Below are positions 1 to 11,149 of a stretch of 64,000 nt of DNA, one piece after another. The DNA is taken from assembly GCA_038501195.1 (NCBI GenBank), contig JBBPUQ010000001.1:868001-932000 (forward strand). The letters are read 5' to 3'. This stretch comes from Nemania diffusa. Lineage: Eukaryota; Ascomycota; Sordariomycetes; Xylariales; Xylariaceae. The notes beneath the pieces are model-generated. The model made no database searches, had not been told where the DNA came from, and worked only from the letters and a program-made list of their open reading frames with translations. The first letter of the stretch is position 1. Each line of letters opens with the position of its first letter. The translations under genes and the position numbers were made by a program.

Positions 1-1370
1 GGCGGTCAGGAGATTCACTGCCGTATTGTGCGCTGGAGCTAATACGTGAGTTTAGGCGTTTGGGGAGGCTATTAAGTTTGAGCATATACTAGAATAATAG
101 TACCGATCACGCGGAGACATAGAATAGGTATCATTATGTCGTATTACTCTTAGTGGTATTCAAGTCCTAGATGGTAGTCTGTTAGTATTACGAATTGATT
201 GAGAATGCGAAGCAATGCACCTAGCTTTGAATTTAAAGTCTTAACCTAAACGAAAGAAAAATAAGAACATAATAGGTTCTACCTAACTTCGTAGGGAAGC
301 CAGTGTAAAGGAGGTGCTCATAATTATGCTAGAGAGCACCGCTAGAAGGAATGGCGAAACCCAGCGACATCCCCTTGATCACATTTCCTAGAAATGAATG
401 TTGTATTCTAGCACGTTCTTGCTGCAAGCGCTGCCGGCAGACCATTAAATCCGATACTGGCTGAAATGAAGTTAATTGGATTGCCGCTAGCTGTGTTCCA
501 TACGAAATCAAACGAATGGCATCTATAAATAAGGGTGTGTTAGCCACTTCTTAGAGAGTCGCTGAAATAACATAAGGCTAGTGAGATAGTTCGGGCAACA
601 CACAAGGTTGAGTCAGATCAAGTCTGAAATTTTCTCATATATTTAGCTAATCTAGAAGCGTAGATTTTCGAACAAAGTCACGGTAATCATGCTGACCAGT
701 AGGGGTCAGAAATATTAAAAATACACGATTGTTTTCCCAGGTTGCCGATTTTTCTTTCTTATAACTCTCTATAAATGATTAAGATGGCCATGGCCAGTCC
801 TCTAGAGAGCGATTTGGGTTGTGTGCCTTTCCGTTTCACTAGGTAGAGGTTCCGAGGTGGTTTTAACGTAGGTAGCCTGCTAATTTTGAAGCCCGATGAT
901 TGGCCAAGCATTCCTCTCAAATGCTGACTAAAGATAGGGCACAGCCTTATTAGCCCCTTAACAAACTTGTAGAATATAAATACTAAAGAAGAGATGATAG
1001 CCTTGTATTTCTTGAAATGGATATTTTATTAGGAACAGCGTGGCAGTGTGGGTAAATCTGTGGTTGAAAGTTAGGGGGATGTATTAATTAGGCTTAGATT
1101 TGCAAGTTCACGTTGAATTTTTCTGTTTATCCTAGACACTCCTCGCGGGAGGTTGCCTGAGATAGTTAGGCAGGCAGGTTCTTTACACTAAACTGTACTC
1201 ATTGGTTTAATTCCAGATTATTAAAGCTAGAAAGTCGTTGGAAGTGCTATTGTGAGGTCTCTAAAGTGTTGCCAATCACATGTTACTTGTTAAAAAGAGG
1301 TAGTTTCCGCTGATAGATTAATCAACACAATAACTCGTAACACAGTAAAGGACCCGTAAAGCTTCATATA

Positions 1371-1440
1371 GTCACAGAGCCATAGAGTCACAGAGTCACA
1401 AAGTCACAGGGTCGCAGAGTTACAGAGTTACACAGACACA
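1371..1440. repeat. 8-bp tandem repeat (GTCACAGA)
   Basis: About eight degenerate copies of an 8-base unit close to GTCACAGA follow one another, with an interruption after the first copy. The drift from GTCACAGA to GTTACAGA towards the right suggests an old microsatellite. Nothing links it to a gene. Confidence 0.7.
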
Positions 1441-1662
1441 AACTATTTGGTAGCTTACGCTGAACCTACCTAGGGAGGTAGATAACAAAGGAACTCTACT
1501 CATTTTTTAAAGCTCCTAATTCAAAATAGAAACTTTAAATATGGGCAAAAATGTAGTCTAGTAGTCTCGGATAACCAATGAGTCCAAGTGGCTTAGTGCT
1601 CCAACGTATCAGAACTAGTTGCATCTGCATATAGCATTGGCTCCCCCAGTAACCCATAACCT

Positions 1663-1741
1663 GTCCGTGATGGGAATTGAACCCATAGTTTTCGAGTTAT
1701 GAACAACTGTTCATACTCTTAGACCACTAGACTACTTGGTT
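1663..1741 (-). pseudogene. tRNA-like relic (Asp-like D and T arms)
   Basis: Read on the minus strand this has a D-arm-like block (TAGTCTAGTGGTC) and a T arm with a 5-bp stem ATGGG/CCCAT around TTCAATT, as in tRNA-Asp-type genes. The sequence between them folds as a long hairpin (TATGAAC/GTTCATA), but no 7-base loop with T at position 33 can be placed. The would-be acceptor halves (AACCAAG and CACGGAC) pair at only three of seven positions. I read it as a decayed or tRNA-derived element rather than a working tRNA. A covariance-model scan would decide. Confidence 0.35.
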
Positions 1742-1966
1742 AAGGAAACACCACACTAATTTGCCATAAGTACCTAGGTAGGGAATGCAAGGACCTTGTC
1801 CGCTAGGTAACTGTGGCAACATTACCTACATTACCTACCTAGGTACCTAGGTAGCCAAGTGTCAGCCTTGATTGATCAAACAACTTCCCAGGGGGTTTCA
1901 CCTTGGCGCAAACAATGCCTCTTTCTATCACCCATTCCCCCATCGCAATTAATTCTTAACTGCTGT

Positions 1967-2037
1967 GCCATCACCGCCACCATCACCACCACAACCATTA
2001 ATACCTTCATCATCATCATCACCACCACCATCAGCAC
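1967..2037. repeat. CAT/CAC-rich microsatellite
   Basis: A run rich in CAC, CAT and ATC triplets, with blocks such as CATCATCATCATCACCACC. An open frame runs through it for 63 codons but looks like low-complexity sequence, so I treat it as a simple repeat in the upstream region of the next gene. Confidence 0.6.
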
Positions 2038-2196
2038 CTTCTTAGGGTAACATGGACCCCAGCCTTAAAGCTACTATGCTCAAGACCTTATGTGGCGGTA
2101 TGCCTACATCAGGTAGTAAGTTGTAGCGGCATTTCTTCCTCATCCTGTTTGCATCTGACGAGACTGGCAGTGAAGTATCAGGCAGGGCACCAAATC

Positions 2197-2775
2197 ATGC
2201 ACCGAATGCGCCGCGATGTGCAAGTGGCCCAGGCACTCATGGTTGCTGGTTACCAGATCTCTCCCGCCGACATCTGCCGGGCCCTCATACCCATGTTCCA
2301 AATCGCAACGCCGATCTGCGTCGATGCCCGTGCCGACGGCAAGAGTCTCTGGGACATGCTCTCCGAGGTGCAGCAGGAGCTCGATTGGGCCCGCACGCTG
2401 CCCGAGGCCGTGTTCCTTGAGTTTTTTGCGTGCTTAGTCGAGGCCCGGTACAACTAGGAGAAGAACCCGCTGCCCCCTTTCTTTGACTACGCGAATTACT
2501 CGGCCCTGGTAGTCGAGCTCGTCCGATTCCGGAAAGCGGTGCGTGATTGCCCACAAGAGGACAAAATCGACTGCCCGCCCTATGTATCTTGGATCCTGGT
2601 GGACGCCCAAATCTACAATGAGCTCGCTGGCGGCCTGGACGAGGATGACGAAGAGGGAGAGGAAGACGGGGAGGTGGGCGAACCTAGTGGACACGATCAC
2701 CTCATCCAGCCCATGAAAGAAGTAACGATAGAGTCGCCTAAGGAACAGCTTGACGCAATGGATCTCGACTATTAG
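2197..2775 (+). pseudogene. Hypothetical protein gene with one in-frame TAG
   Basis: One frame is coding-like from the ATG at 2197 to the TAG at 2773-2775, interrupted only by a TAG at 2455-2457. The frame continues unchanged after it (EKNPLPPFFDYANYS...), with even composition on both sides, so both halves clearly belong together. The N-terminal half is helical (VAQALMVAGYQISPADICRA, then a Leu/Trp-rich stretch). The C-terminal half carries an acidic run (DEDDEEGEEDGEV) and ends MDLDY. No family is recognised. The stop could be a pseudogenising mutation, stop-codon readthrough or a sequencing error; the context TAG-G is not the strongest known readthrough context. An upstream GTG in the same frame at 2092 is not a plausible fungal start. 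Intact, the product would be 192 codons long including the TAG position. Confidence 0.5.
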
Positions 2776-4497
2776 ACAAAAGAACTACAACCGACTGTAG
2801 CACCTCTCTCCTCTTATAGGTTAATCGTTCGTCCATCATAACCAACATGTCACACTTTCTTCACAAAATGGAAAAGAGGATTGGAAATTAAAAGCGAAAA
2901 AAAAAGTAAAACCCAGATGAACCCCAGGTCCCCATTTCCTGCCTATCAGCACAAAGCGGACCTGCACCGTCCCCTGAAAGTCCACCACCCCACTCATTCT
3001 CCCAATGACTACTATAACACCTAAGTATTACTACCTACCTTTTTTTGCGATCGAACGCTGACTATAATTACTTGAAGTGCGTCGAAGCGGAAAGCCACTG
3101 CCTGCTAGCCATGCCAACCATCGTCTTCCATATACATTCAAGAAAACCCTGGCATGTGGGTTTATTTGTTCGGGCCTGAAGGAATTGAGTCTGTTAGTTG
3201 AGCAAAGCCTGCTAGCTAAGATTAACTAAGCATGCTCTCTTCAGGGCCCTACCTTGAATGTCTAGACTTGTTGGGTTGGTGGGGGTTTGTTCCTTGTTAA
3301 ATGCATTCATGTTTATATACATATGCAACAAAGCACATTGAACGGTATAGGAAGGAAGCGTGCGATACAGAGCACCTAAGTAGTGAAAACACCATTCACA
3401 GCAGTACGTAGGTAGCTAATCATGTTTCACAAATTCTTCATATGACTGCACCACTGAGTCCTTTGTATACACTATCCATCCCTCACAGCTTATGTAGCAT
3501 GAAGGCGGTAAATAAAACACGAGTGTCTTTCTCCATATGACGTCACTGGGTCAGGTGACCTACACCAACCGTACTACCAGACGAATCTCATTTCATCTGT
3601 ATTTCGCGCCTGCTGTAGTGCTCTCACAAGGGATTGCTCTACAGTTTTTGTGCTAAACATAATAATGATTATTATCATTTTCAAAACAAACCCCTTTCAT
3701 CTATCATATGTTATCCCTCATTATTTATAAGATAACGGTAGTGTCACGGATGTCACCGCGTGCGAGACCTCAACTACAGCGCGACTTACAGGATCCCTGG
3801 GGATGTATTATCCTTAATCCCTTAGTAGGTAGTAAGATGCATTAAGTTGATCCATTGTCACCATGGATTAAGAGAGAAAATGGAGCGACTACCGGCGAAG
3901 TTGCTCGAGGCGTTTCTACTTGTGGATGTCCGCGATATACTAAGCCTTCGGCTTTTCGAATTTTTTTCTGCAGAAAGTAGGGAGAGCTAGCTATCTGTGT
4001 TATCAGATTTGCATACGAATTTCAACTTCTCTCACAAGTCTCGCGGCTGGTATCTGGTGCTCGAAAGTTCTAATTTAGAATTCAATTAAGGTTACGCCAA
4101 TCATTGTTAGTCTGTGCATAAGGCCTGCGTATAAATACAAATGAAGGAAATGTTGATCTTAGTTTTTTTATTCACTACTACGCCCTGAGGTGGCTGCCTA
4201 TTCATCTCTCTGAAATTATAGCTCTGTGCCTTTATGCCTACAATTCCAGAGCGGTGTCTTGACCTATCCTCGGTTACTCGACCACACGAACTCATGGCTT
4301 TCGTGTATATATGGCAAGTCTCGGGCTGATTCTGAACGGGTCCTCTAGAAGACCTGGTGGAATCTCGTGTTTCCGGTAGTTATCGTGAAGTTTATTAGTC
4401 CGTGGCGTGTTGTCAGTCGCAGAGAACGTAGCCCTGATATCCCGAGTTCAGTACAGAGTCAAGAACAAAAAAAAGGTATGAAAAAAATGCGCAAGAC
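2776..4497. other. Intergenic, no gene seen
   Basis: I see no coding region, element ends or strong repeat. The stretch lies downstream of both neighbouring genes, which are convergent, so it probably contains their 3' ends. Confidence 0.6.
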
Positions 4498-5554
4498 TTA
4501 CTTCCCGGTTTCGGGATTTATTTTGGAGGACATCACGATATCCTCCATTACCGCTGGGAAGATTCCTTCTTCGGGCCAGATCATTGCTAGTGGCAGCGCC
4601 ATTGGTCGTTCTTGGTACATGAAATCCGCGATAATTTGCTTCACTGGGATCGGGACATGTCCATCCCTGCACATCCAGATCACGAGGGTGTTAGCGTTTA
4701 CGTAGCGAAACCCCGTGACGTTGTCTCTACAGACCGTAGCCCGCAGTCCGTGTAGAAGTCTAGCTGTGTCCATAGTGTACTCTAGGTGTTGAAACACTAG
4801 TGTGGGGCTTTGTCCGTATGTGCTCGCTATATGCTCTCTGAGGTCGAAGGCGAAGACATGTTGCGCCGTACACGCGACGGACTCGGGGTAATATGTGTAG
4901 GGGCTGTGATTATCGGCTTCGAAAGTTCCGAGCTGAAAACAGACAATGTTCTCTACGAGCCGTCCAACATGTACTAAGGCCATGAAGAGCGTAGGCTTAA
5001 AATAATTGTTGAAATAGTGACTCTCATCCAAGCTGTGCCTAGCCTTGTTCCATAGCGTAGTGACTATTTCACTGCCTTTCATTTGTCCGTACTCTCTTTC
5101 CGCGTCCCTTCTCAGCGGGCCAAGACTGTGAATAGCTGCGTTGGTCTCTGCACTGCTAGGATCACCAGGCTGCAGCGCTTCGGAGTGGAAATGAGGAGCC
5201 ATAAAGGGATTCTGGTCGATCGCGGCGATAGTAGACTGCAAGCTGCGCAGTGCTACGAACCATCGCCTAGGCGAGAAGATGTTAGCAACTAGTGGCCGGC
5301 GCCATAGTATCTAGTGAAAGAGGATAACGCTTTTTAGGAGACGTAGAATACCGTGAAGTCTATACTTACCCGCGGTCCCCGGCCCCTAGATTACGAATGT
5401 GTTCCTGCAATTTGAATATGTCTTCCATACAGAACATTGGCTTGCAATCTTGATAATCCTGCAAGAGCTTGCGAAGTACCTCCCGCTTGGTAGTGATTTC
5501 TAGGCTACGAGATGAACTCGGGCCTGCGCTGCTGCCTGCCGGTTGTTGATCCAT
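4498..5554 (-). CDS. Unrecognised two-exon fungal protein (317 aa)
   Basis: Exons 5370-5554 and 4498-5266 join in frame (GG|G, phase 2) across a 103-nt intron with donor GTAAGT, branch site GCTAAC and acceptor CCTAG. The start is the ATG at 5554 (MDQQPAGSSAGPSSS). After a Ser-rich disordered N-terminus comes a helical stretch (residues about 20-60, EVLRKLLQDYQ, MEDIFKLQEHIRNLG). The junction reads GRWFVALRSLQSTIAAIDQN. A mixed alpha/beta C-terminal domain follows (ALVHVGRLVENIVCFQLGTF; VFQHLEYTMDTARLLHGLRA). No signal peptide or membrane segment is evident, and I do not recognise the family. The stop overlaps a donor-like GTAAGTC (GGAAGTAAGTC), so a further 3' exon is possible, but no convincing continuation was found. 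It stands alone, far from the cluster to its right. Confidence 0.7.
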
Positions 5555-7717
5555 TATAAGAGTTATCTAGTCTTTCTACTTCTTGAGTTGAGCTTCTTTT
5601 TCGAATTCAACCGAAAGTAGTCTGCGAATGTTGAAGGTGGACGGCGCACTTTATACCCCTCAATATACAAGGTTACTGGGGAATAACTTGACTCCCTACC
5701 TACCCCCCCTAGTGCTACAAATTCACAAATTGTTTATTGTTTATTAAAAGTTTGGCCTGGAAACGAAACTGTTGCATAGACGCGCTTCTACAAACTCTAG
5801 CAGAAGCAAGCGATGTGTAGTTTGATGTTAAAGGTGTCATTGTGGATAGGGAGAGAATTGTTACTAGGTTTCAGGGCAGATTGTGAGGTCTAATTCGTTA
5901 CCACGAGCTATCATCTATGCTTAGTGTTTTGTTTGTGTTGTATTATGCTCCCTCGTAAACAGAAGTTGTGGTTAATGGCCGCCCCTTGCTTCGGGGCCGA
6001 TGACGAAGTTACTCCTCCTTTAGGGGCTATCAAGAATAAATAGAAAAGCTCAACGCGAATTTGCAAGCCCAAGCCGAATCAATATACCCCCCTTAATTTC
6101 AGGTACAAGCTCACCCACCCTGTCACAATAGTGGGACAAAGGGTTTAACAATTGAAAAGATTGCCTGTCATATGTTTTCTGTGGCACCACTTTCTTTGGG
6201 AACCCATGAGAAATAGAGTAGTGGAGAACATAGATATTTACAACTAGGGAGGGCCAAGTCTCTTCTTTAATGATAGGTTTTCATGTTTATACGGGGTGCC
6301 ACACTAGCATATACCCTATAAACTTGAGGGTCACTCTCATATGCCTACTAGGGCACAGACAAACTAACACTTCCAGACTGTGGGATTTACAGGCCCGGCG
6401 CTAACATTCTTAGCCTCGCTTCGTTATCTCCCCTCTATGCTGCATTAATTATTACTATGCTGTGTTTCTAATTAGCTACACAGATTTCGCAGGCTGTATC
6501 TTCTGGTGAAGTGAGTTGTTCAGGAACTCATTCAGACCAAGACTAGACGCTCCCCTATGGCTATGAGCTATCTTGTCACGATCCCATATATAAGAGCTGC
6601 AGATGGTCAAGGTCCCACATTGATAACGGTCTACTTTTGGTAGTATTGTAGTATAGCGTTGTAGTTCTGTTCTGTGACATGCTCTGAAATTCCAAGTGCA
6701 ATAATTGCCTACAAAGCACTGCAGAGAGCGGACTATATATATAGATGCACAAGTCCCTATATATACTCAGCTTGTTTGAACGCGCCCGGTAGATTTTTAG
6801 GGCCAGATTGGTTATGACGAGATGTGTTTCTCATGAGAACTCGCTAGATTCGTCGGTCATATTACATTGTAACTCCTGGAAAAATGGATGTGACAATCAT
6901 GTTTTTCAAGGAAATTTCACATTCATCATGCCATCAATGTCGGCGGGTACTTAAAAACAATCCTTGGTGTCGTAGGTAATGGTGTCTATTGTCAAACGCG
7001 AAGTTGGACTCCTACATGTAGGTAAACAGCTATCTTCTCTTTGCGTTCATAGTGTAGGCTGTCCGAGGTTCGATAGAATATTGAGATCGTATTCCTTCTC
7101 AGTCACTACATTTGCTCGTTCTAAATACTACGTCAATTACCCGGGTACGGTGCGCTTTCGTCCGGACGATCGTCTCTAGTCAGCCAATACGCGGCGCCGT
7201 GGCCCGGTGCTAAGCCGAAAAAGGATACGGAAGAGAACGAGCGACTCCCGTTTACAGAATGCTACATTTACATAGTACTATATATAGTATTAGATATAGG
7301 CGCCCTTTTGAACTAGGAGCTTGGTTTCAGACCCTAGATAGGAATCTTGAGAAATTTAAACATCCGTTTAGAGAAAGTCGGCTAACTATGGTCGACGGGT
7401 ATCGCACTTGGCAATGCAACATTTCGGTATGGCGTCCCCGTTCTTGCCCCTACTCTCTAGGGCGTGGCTATCTACTATTTAACATAATTTTCCACAAAAG
7501 AACTCGCGTTTCCAAACCTAGATGCGGTACTTTGAGCAATGATCTTCACTTCAACCTCCCGTAATTCGCTGAATAACAAGATAACCAGACCCTACTCCAT
7601 GCGACAAATCCATCCTATATATGAGCAAAAGCACTCCTTATCAGCGAACTCTCTAATAGTCATTTCATTCAAGTCGAAAGTCTTATTGGGAAAGACTTGA
7701 CCACTAGAACTCTCACA
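5555..7717. other. Intergenic; divergent promoters
   Basis: The region separates two divergently transcribed genes and must hold both promoters. Two open frames on the plus strand (6979-7179 and 7259-7564) lack family motifs, good start contexts or splice partners and are not called as genes. Confidence 0.6.
7616..7622 (+). promoter_or_regulatory. TATA box of the GH5 gene
   Basis: TATATAT lies 96 bases before the chosen ATG of the endoglucanase and is the only clear TATA motif nearby. The distance fits a fungal core promoter with a 5' leader of about 60-70 bases. Confidence 0.4.
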
Positions 7718-9591
7718 ATGTTCAAGCCTACTGGTGTGCTCGCACTTGCGCATACCTTCGGGCTGCTACAAGGTGCGGTACTTGCGGCGGTAGAATGTAC
7801 CGGTACCTTCGAGCCGATATCAGCTTCCGAATATGTCGCCGGCATCAATCCGGGCTGGAATCTTGGCAATACTCTAGATGCCGTACCAAACGAAGGGTCG
7901 TGGAATAACCCTCCAGTGCAAGCTGTGACATTCGAAGACATCAAAGCCGCGGGCTTTAAGAGCGTGCGGATACCTGGTATGATGAGCATTATACATAAGA
8001 TCGCTGATATAGTTTCTAATTATGAAAACAGTTACTTACGCTGATCATTTCACTGGCACCTCGCCTGAATGGGCGATAGATGCAGCTTGGCTACAACGAG
8101 TGTCAAATGTAGTCGACATGGCTCTAGACGCTGGACTCTACGTCCTGACAAACGTCCACCATGGTAGGAGCAATATTACGATCATAACTGGCCATAATGA
8201 ATACTCACGATAGATAGACTCATGGCAGTGGGCTGACATTACTGCGGCCGGCGCAAATGTGACAGCCATTGAAGAGAGAATGTATCAGACTTGGCTCCAA
8301 ATCGGCTCGAAACTAGCCTGCAAATCATCTAGTGTTGCATTCGAGCCAATTAACGAGCCACCTATTAACACCGAAGATCAAGCAACCGAGTTGAACAAGA
8401 TTAACGGCATATTTCTCCAAGCCTTGAAGGATGCGGGTGGTTTCAACACTCAACGAGTTGTTACCCTCGTTGGCCCGAGCATGGACAGCGTCAAGACATC
8501 GCAATGGTTCAAGGCACCAACAGGCTACGAAAACCCCTGGGCCTTGCAATATCACTACTACTCACCCTATGACTTCATTTTCAGCGCATGGTGAGGATAT
8601 CTTGTGTCATTTCTTAGAAGACATTGCTGATCGATATAATAGGGGTAAAACCATAGTATCTGCGGATGATATTGCGGCAATCGAGAGGGATATTGAAAAT
8701 GTTCGTGCGAATTTCACCGATATACCGCTTGTTATCGGAGAATTTAGTGCAAGCCCCATAAGTACGGAACCAGCCGCAAGGCGGAAGTATGTGGATGTCT
8801 TAGTCCAAAAAGCCAAGCAGCTCAACACGGCAGTTATGGTATGGGACAATGGTGCCGACCACTTCGACCGTAGCACCAAGAAATGGAAGGATCCTCAATC
8901 TCTACAGATCCTGTTGAATGCTGCTGCGGGGGTCGCCAACAGTCTTGCAGATTATACTACTGATGCATTAGTTGACGAGCAGTCGAGTTCCGCATATGTG
9001 TTTCACAAGGTCGGCGACGCCGTTACTGATCAGAAAATATCAATCTCCTTGAACGGCAACACTCTGAAGTCGATTGCAACTGAAGATGGTACACTACTTA
9101 CCCCATCGACTGACTATACTGCGTCTGGGGGAGATATCACCTTCACGTCCTCTTTCCTATCTACTTACTTCTCGTCATCAGAAGCATCGGGGAGCAAAGT
9201 GAACCTTACTCTCACTTTTTCTGCCGGCGCCACAGCTGCCGTGAACGTCGTGCAATGGGATGTGCCGAAACTGGGCTCAACGTCATCTAAGGCTGTATCC
9301 GGCGTCGACCTGCGCATTCCTGTTACCTGGGCCGGTGTCAACCAACCCGCGGCCGTTAAGATGACACGCGACGATGGGGTATACCTGTTTGACGACTGGA
9401 CGCAATACCTAGGTCCTCTTCAGGCGTCTTATGGCACATACAGTGGACAATGGAATTGGGATGGAAACTCCCTAATTCTAACGGCAGCAACAGTCAATGC
9501 AGTTATTGCGGCAGGCGTGGCGACCACATTCACATTCGACTTCTTCCCCAGAGTTCCTGGGAACTCTGTGAATTACACGCTAACCGTTTAA
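7718..9591 (+). CDS. Secreted GH5 endo-beta-1,4-glucanase with X2 and CBM46-like modules
   Basis: Predicted extracellular cellulase (570 aa) cutting internal beta-1,4 bonds of cellulose or related glucans. Four exons, 7718-7976, 8032-8163, 8218-8590 and 8643-9591, are separated by introns of 52-55 nt whose removal restores conserved GH5 sequence: RIPVTYADHF, LTNVHHDSWQWA and SAWGKT. The first ATG gives a signal peptide (MFKPTGVLALAHTFGLLQGA, cleavage after about residue 23). GH5 motifs are GWNLGNTLD, the acid/base Glu in FEPINEPP and the nucleophile Glu in PLVIGEF. After about residue 330 comes an Ig-like X2 module (DQKISISLNGNTL, then DYTASGGDITFTSSFL). The last ~90 residues, with WAGVNQP and GQWNWDGNSL, resemble CBM46. 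The order GH5-X2-CBM46 matches the GH5_4 type known from Bacillus Cel5B. No family residue appears missing, and it is not obviously linked to the cluster further right. Confidence 0.92.
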
Positions 9592-9656
9592 TACGTGATC
9601 GGACGATATAAACTCGGTCGTTTATGTCTGGTGTAAATGGCTACTATCTAACTATA

Positions 9657-9876
9657 TGTAGAGTCATGTGACCAAGTGGGGTCTGTGGGGCCTTAGGCCA
9701 TGGACTTAGGTTACATACTCCATTCTGTAGCTTCTCACTAGACCTACTTCCTAGCTTAGTACATCATCCAGATAGGTCTCTATACCAGAATTCAGCCTTT
9801 GCGCACCAATTGAGTGTTCTTATACTCGTGAGTGCCTTGCTGAGTAAGGTGGGAGTTACTATACTATATTAGCACA
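9657..9876 (-). mobile_element. Solo-LTR-like sequence (unmutated copy)
   Basis: Read on the minus strand these 220 bp start TGTGCTAATATAG and end CTCTACA, the TG...CA ends of a retrotransposon LTR. They align over their whole length to 48712-48926, where almost every difference is a C-to-T or G-to-A change; homology stops at both TG/CA ends. No coding part of the element is next to it, so it is best read as a solo LTR. The flanking pentamers (CTATA and GATGA) do not match, so a target duplication is not confirmed. Confidence 0.65.
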
Positions 9877-9971
9877 GATGAAAATAAAAAAAGTCAAGCC
9901 GACAAAATATATCAAAGGATTTAAGTTCTCAATGGAATTACTAGGTTATCTTTGATTCTAGAGTAGTATAA

Positions 9972-10409
9972 ATCCAGGCGTCTATCTTCCACGGCGATTT
10001 CAACCTTATGAAAAATATATACATGAAGCAGCGCGAACTCGCTCGCCACATGGGGTTATGCCAAGGAGCTGTTCCCGGCTCACAGCCGACCTTTCCGCCT
10101 GACTCCAAAGCCAATCTTGATAGGCCCGACGTCGAGTACAGCACGAAGGATGATGAAATTATTGAGAAGTGGATACGTGAACATATTTCTTCTACGTGTC
10201 ATCCCATTGGCACCTGCAAAATGGCGTCACGGGACAAGATGGGCGTAGTTGACCCTACCCTCAGCGTTTACGGCGTTCAGGGTCTTAAGATTGCTGATCT
10301 TAGCTATTCACCTCACAATGTTGGAGCAAATACGTGCAATACGGCTATGACTATTGCTGAAAAGGCGGCGGACATTATTATCCAGGAACTGAGTCTCGGC
10401 AAGAATTGA
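9972..10409 (+). pseudogene. C-terminal remnant of a GMC oxidoreductase
   Basis: The frame, open after a TAA at 9969-9971, encodes the C-terminal substrate-binding part of an FAD-dependent GMC (glucose-methanol-choline) oxidoreductase, of the alcohol/methanol oxidase-like branch. It carries the catalytic His (STCHPIGTCKMA), then VVDPTLSVYGVQGLKIADLS and the second catalytic residue in HNVGANTCNTA, ending EKAADIIIQEL. Upstream motifs such as MKQRELARHMG are also recognisable. A complete enzyme has about 550-650 residues; only about 130-145 remain, and there is no FAD-binding GxGxxG domain upstream. The break lies about 95 bp from the solo LTR on its left, so retroelement insertion and recombination could have removed the rest (inference). 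It is unlikely to make an active enzyme. Confidence 0.75.
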
Positions 10410-11149
10410 TAAAAGGAGACCCCCGCTATCGGGACGTCGTATGATAAGATAATAGTCTCCCACACGGCGTTTGTAACTCGTCATTTGTTACATTTTTTAT
10501 CTTCTCATCCTATCATTAAAATATCAATAGTAACACTCGCTAAACACGTAATGTTTGACTATTCATCTTGCGAAGCAATTGTTCTCATTTACATACTCTA
10601 AAGATTCATAGTCTAGCCGTGACGGCATACATAAATCGCCTGATCGTGGACTATTCCAAACATTCAACAAACGGTCGTTCATACTTTCATTCGTGCCTAG
10701 TTAGTGCTGATAACACAACTTCTTTTTTACCCGCAGCAACGTAATGACCTACCGCGATCTAATAACATGAGGCAAACTTATAGAAATTGGTTATCCCTTT
10801 TCCTTCCCCCACCTTGTCAAACAACTTAGAAAGCCGCTTTTCCGTAGGTCTCCAAACACGTTTGCGTATTAAAACTAACTAGTCTAAGTGTCATTATAAT
10901 TATCTGCTTTAGCCCCTTGTGCTCTCATGTGAACTTATCACCACTAACGATCACCTCCATTTCTGTAGAAATGTCAATTTCTTAAGCGTGCTCTATTATG
11001 CTATCACTAGCAACTGTTCATACAGCTCCTTAACTCGTGGAGGGATCGCAGGTGGTAGGGAGGACTCCATTTCCAGCCCCCCAAACTTCCAGTTCCGGGG
11101 CCTCTAATTATTCCGACTACTTAATATTTCCAAACCTAAGACCTTGGGC
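10410..11149. other. Intergenic, no gene seen
   Basis: The region lies downstream of both the GMC remnant and the minus-strand aldehyde dehydrogenase gene. No coding signal, repeat or RNA structure stands out. Confidence 0.6.

Larger units (their letters stand above)
1..2196. other. Gene-poor left flank
   Basis: No coding region here can be supported. Short open frames exist (for example 329-547 on the minus strand) but show no recognisable motif or splice structure. The stretch holds an 8-bp tandem repeat, a tRNA-like relic and a CAT/CAC-rich microsatellite, each listed separately, plus several copies of a CCTAGG-centred palindrome (around 1470 and 1826-1852). Confidence 0.6.

Noticed and set aside
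7259..7564. 101-codon frame upstream of the GH5 gene
   Set aside because: No motif, and it occupies what must be the promoter region of the GH5 gene; composition is not coding-like.
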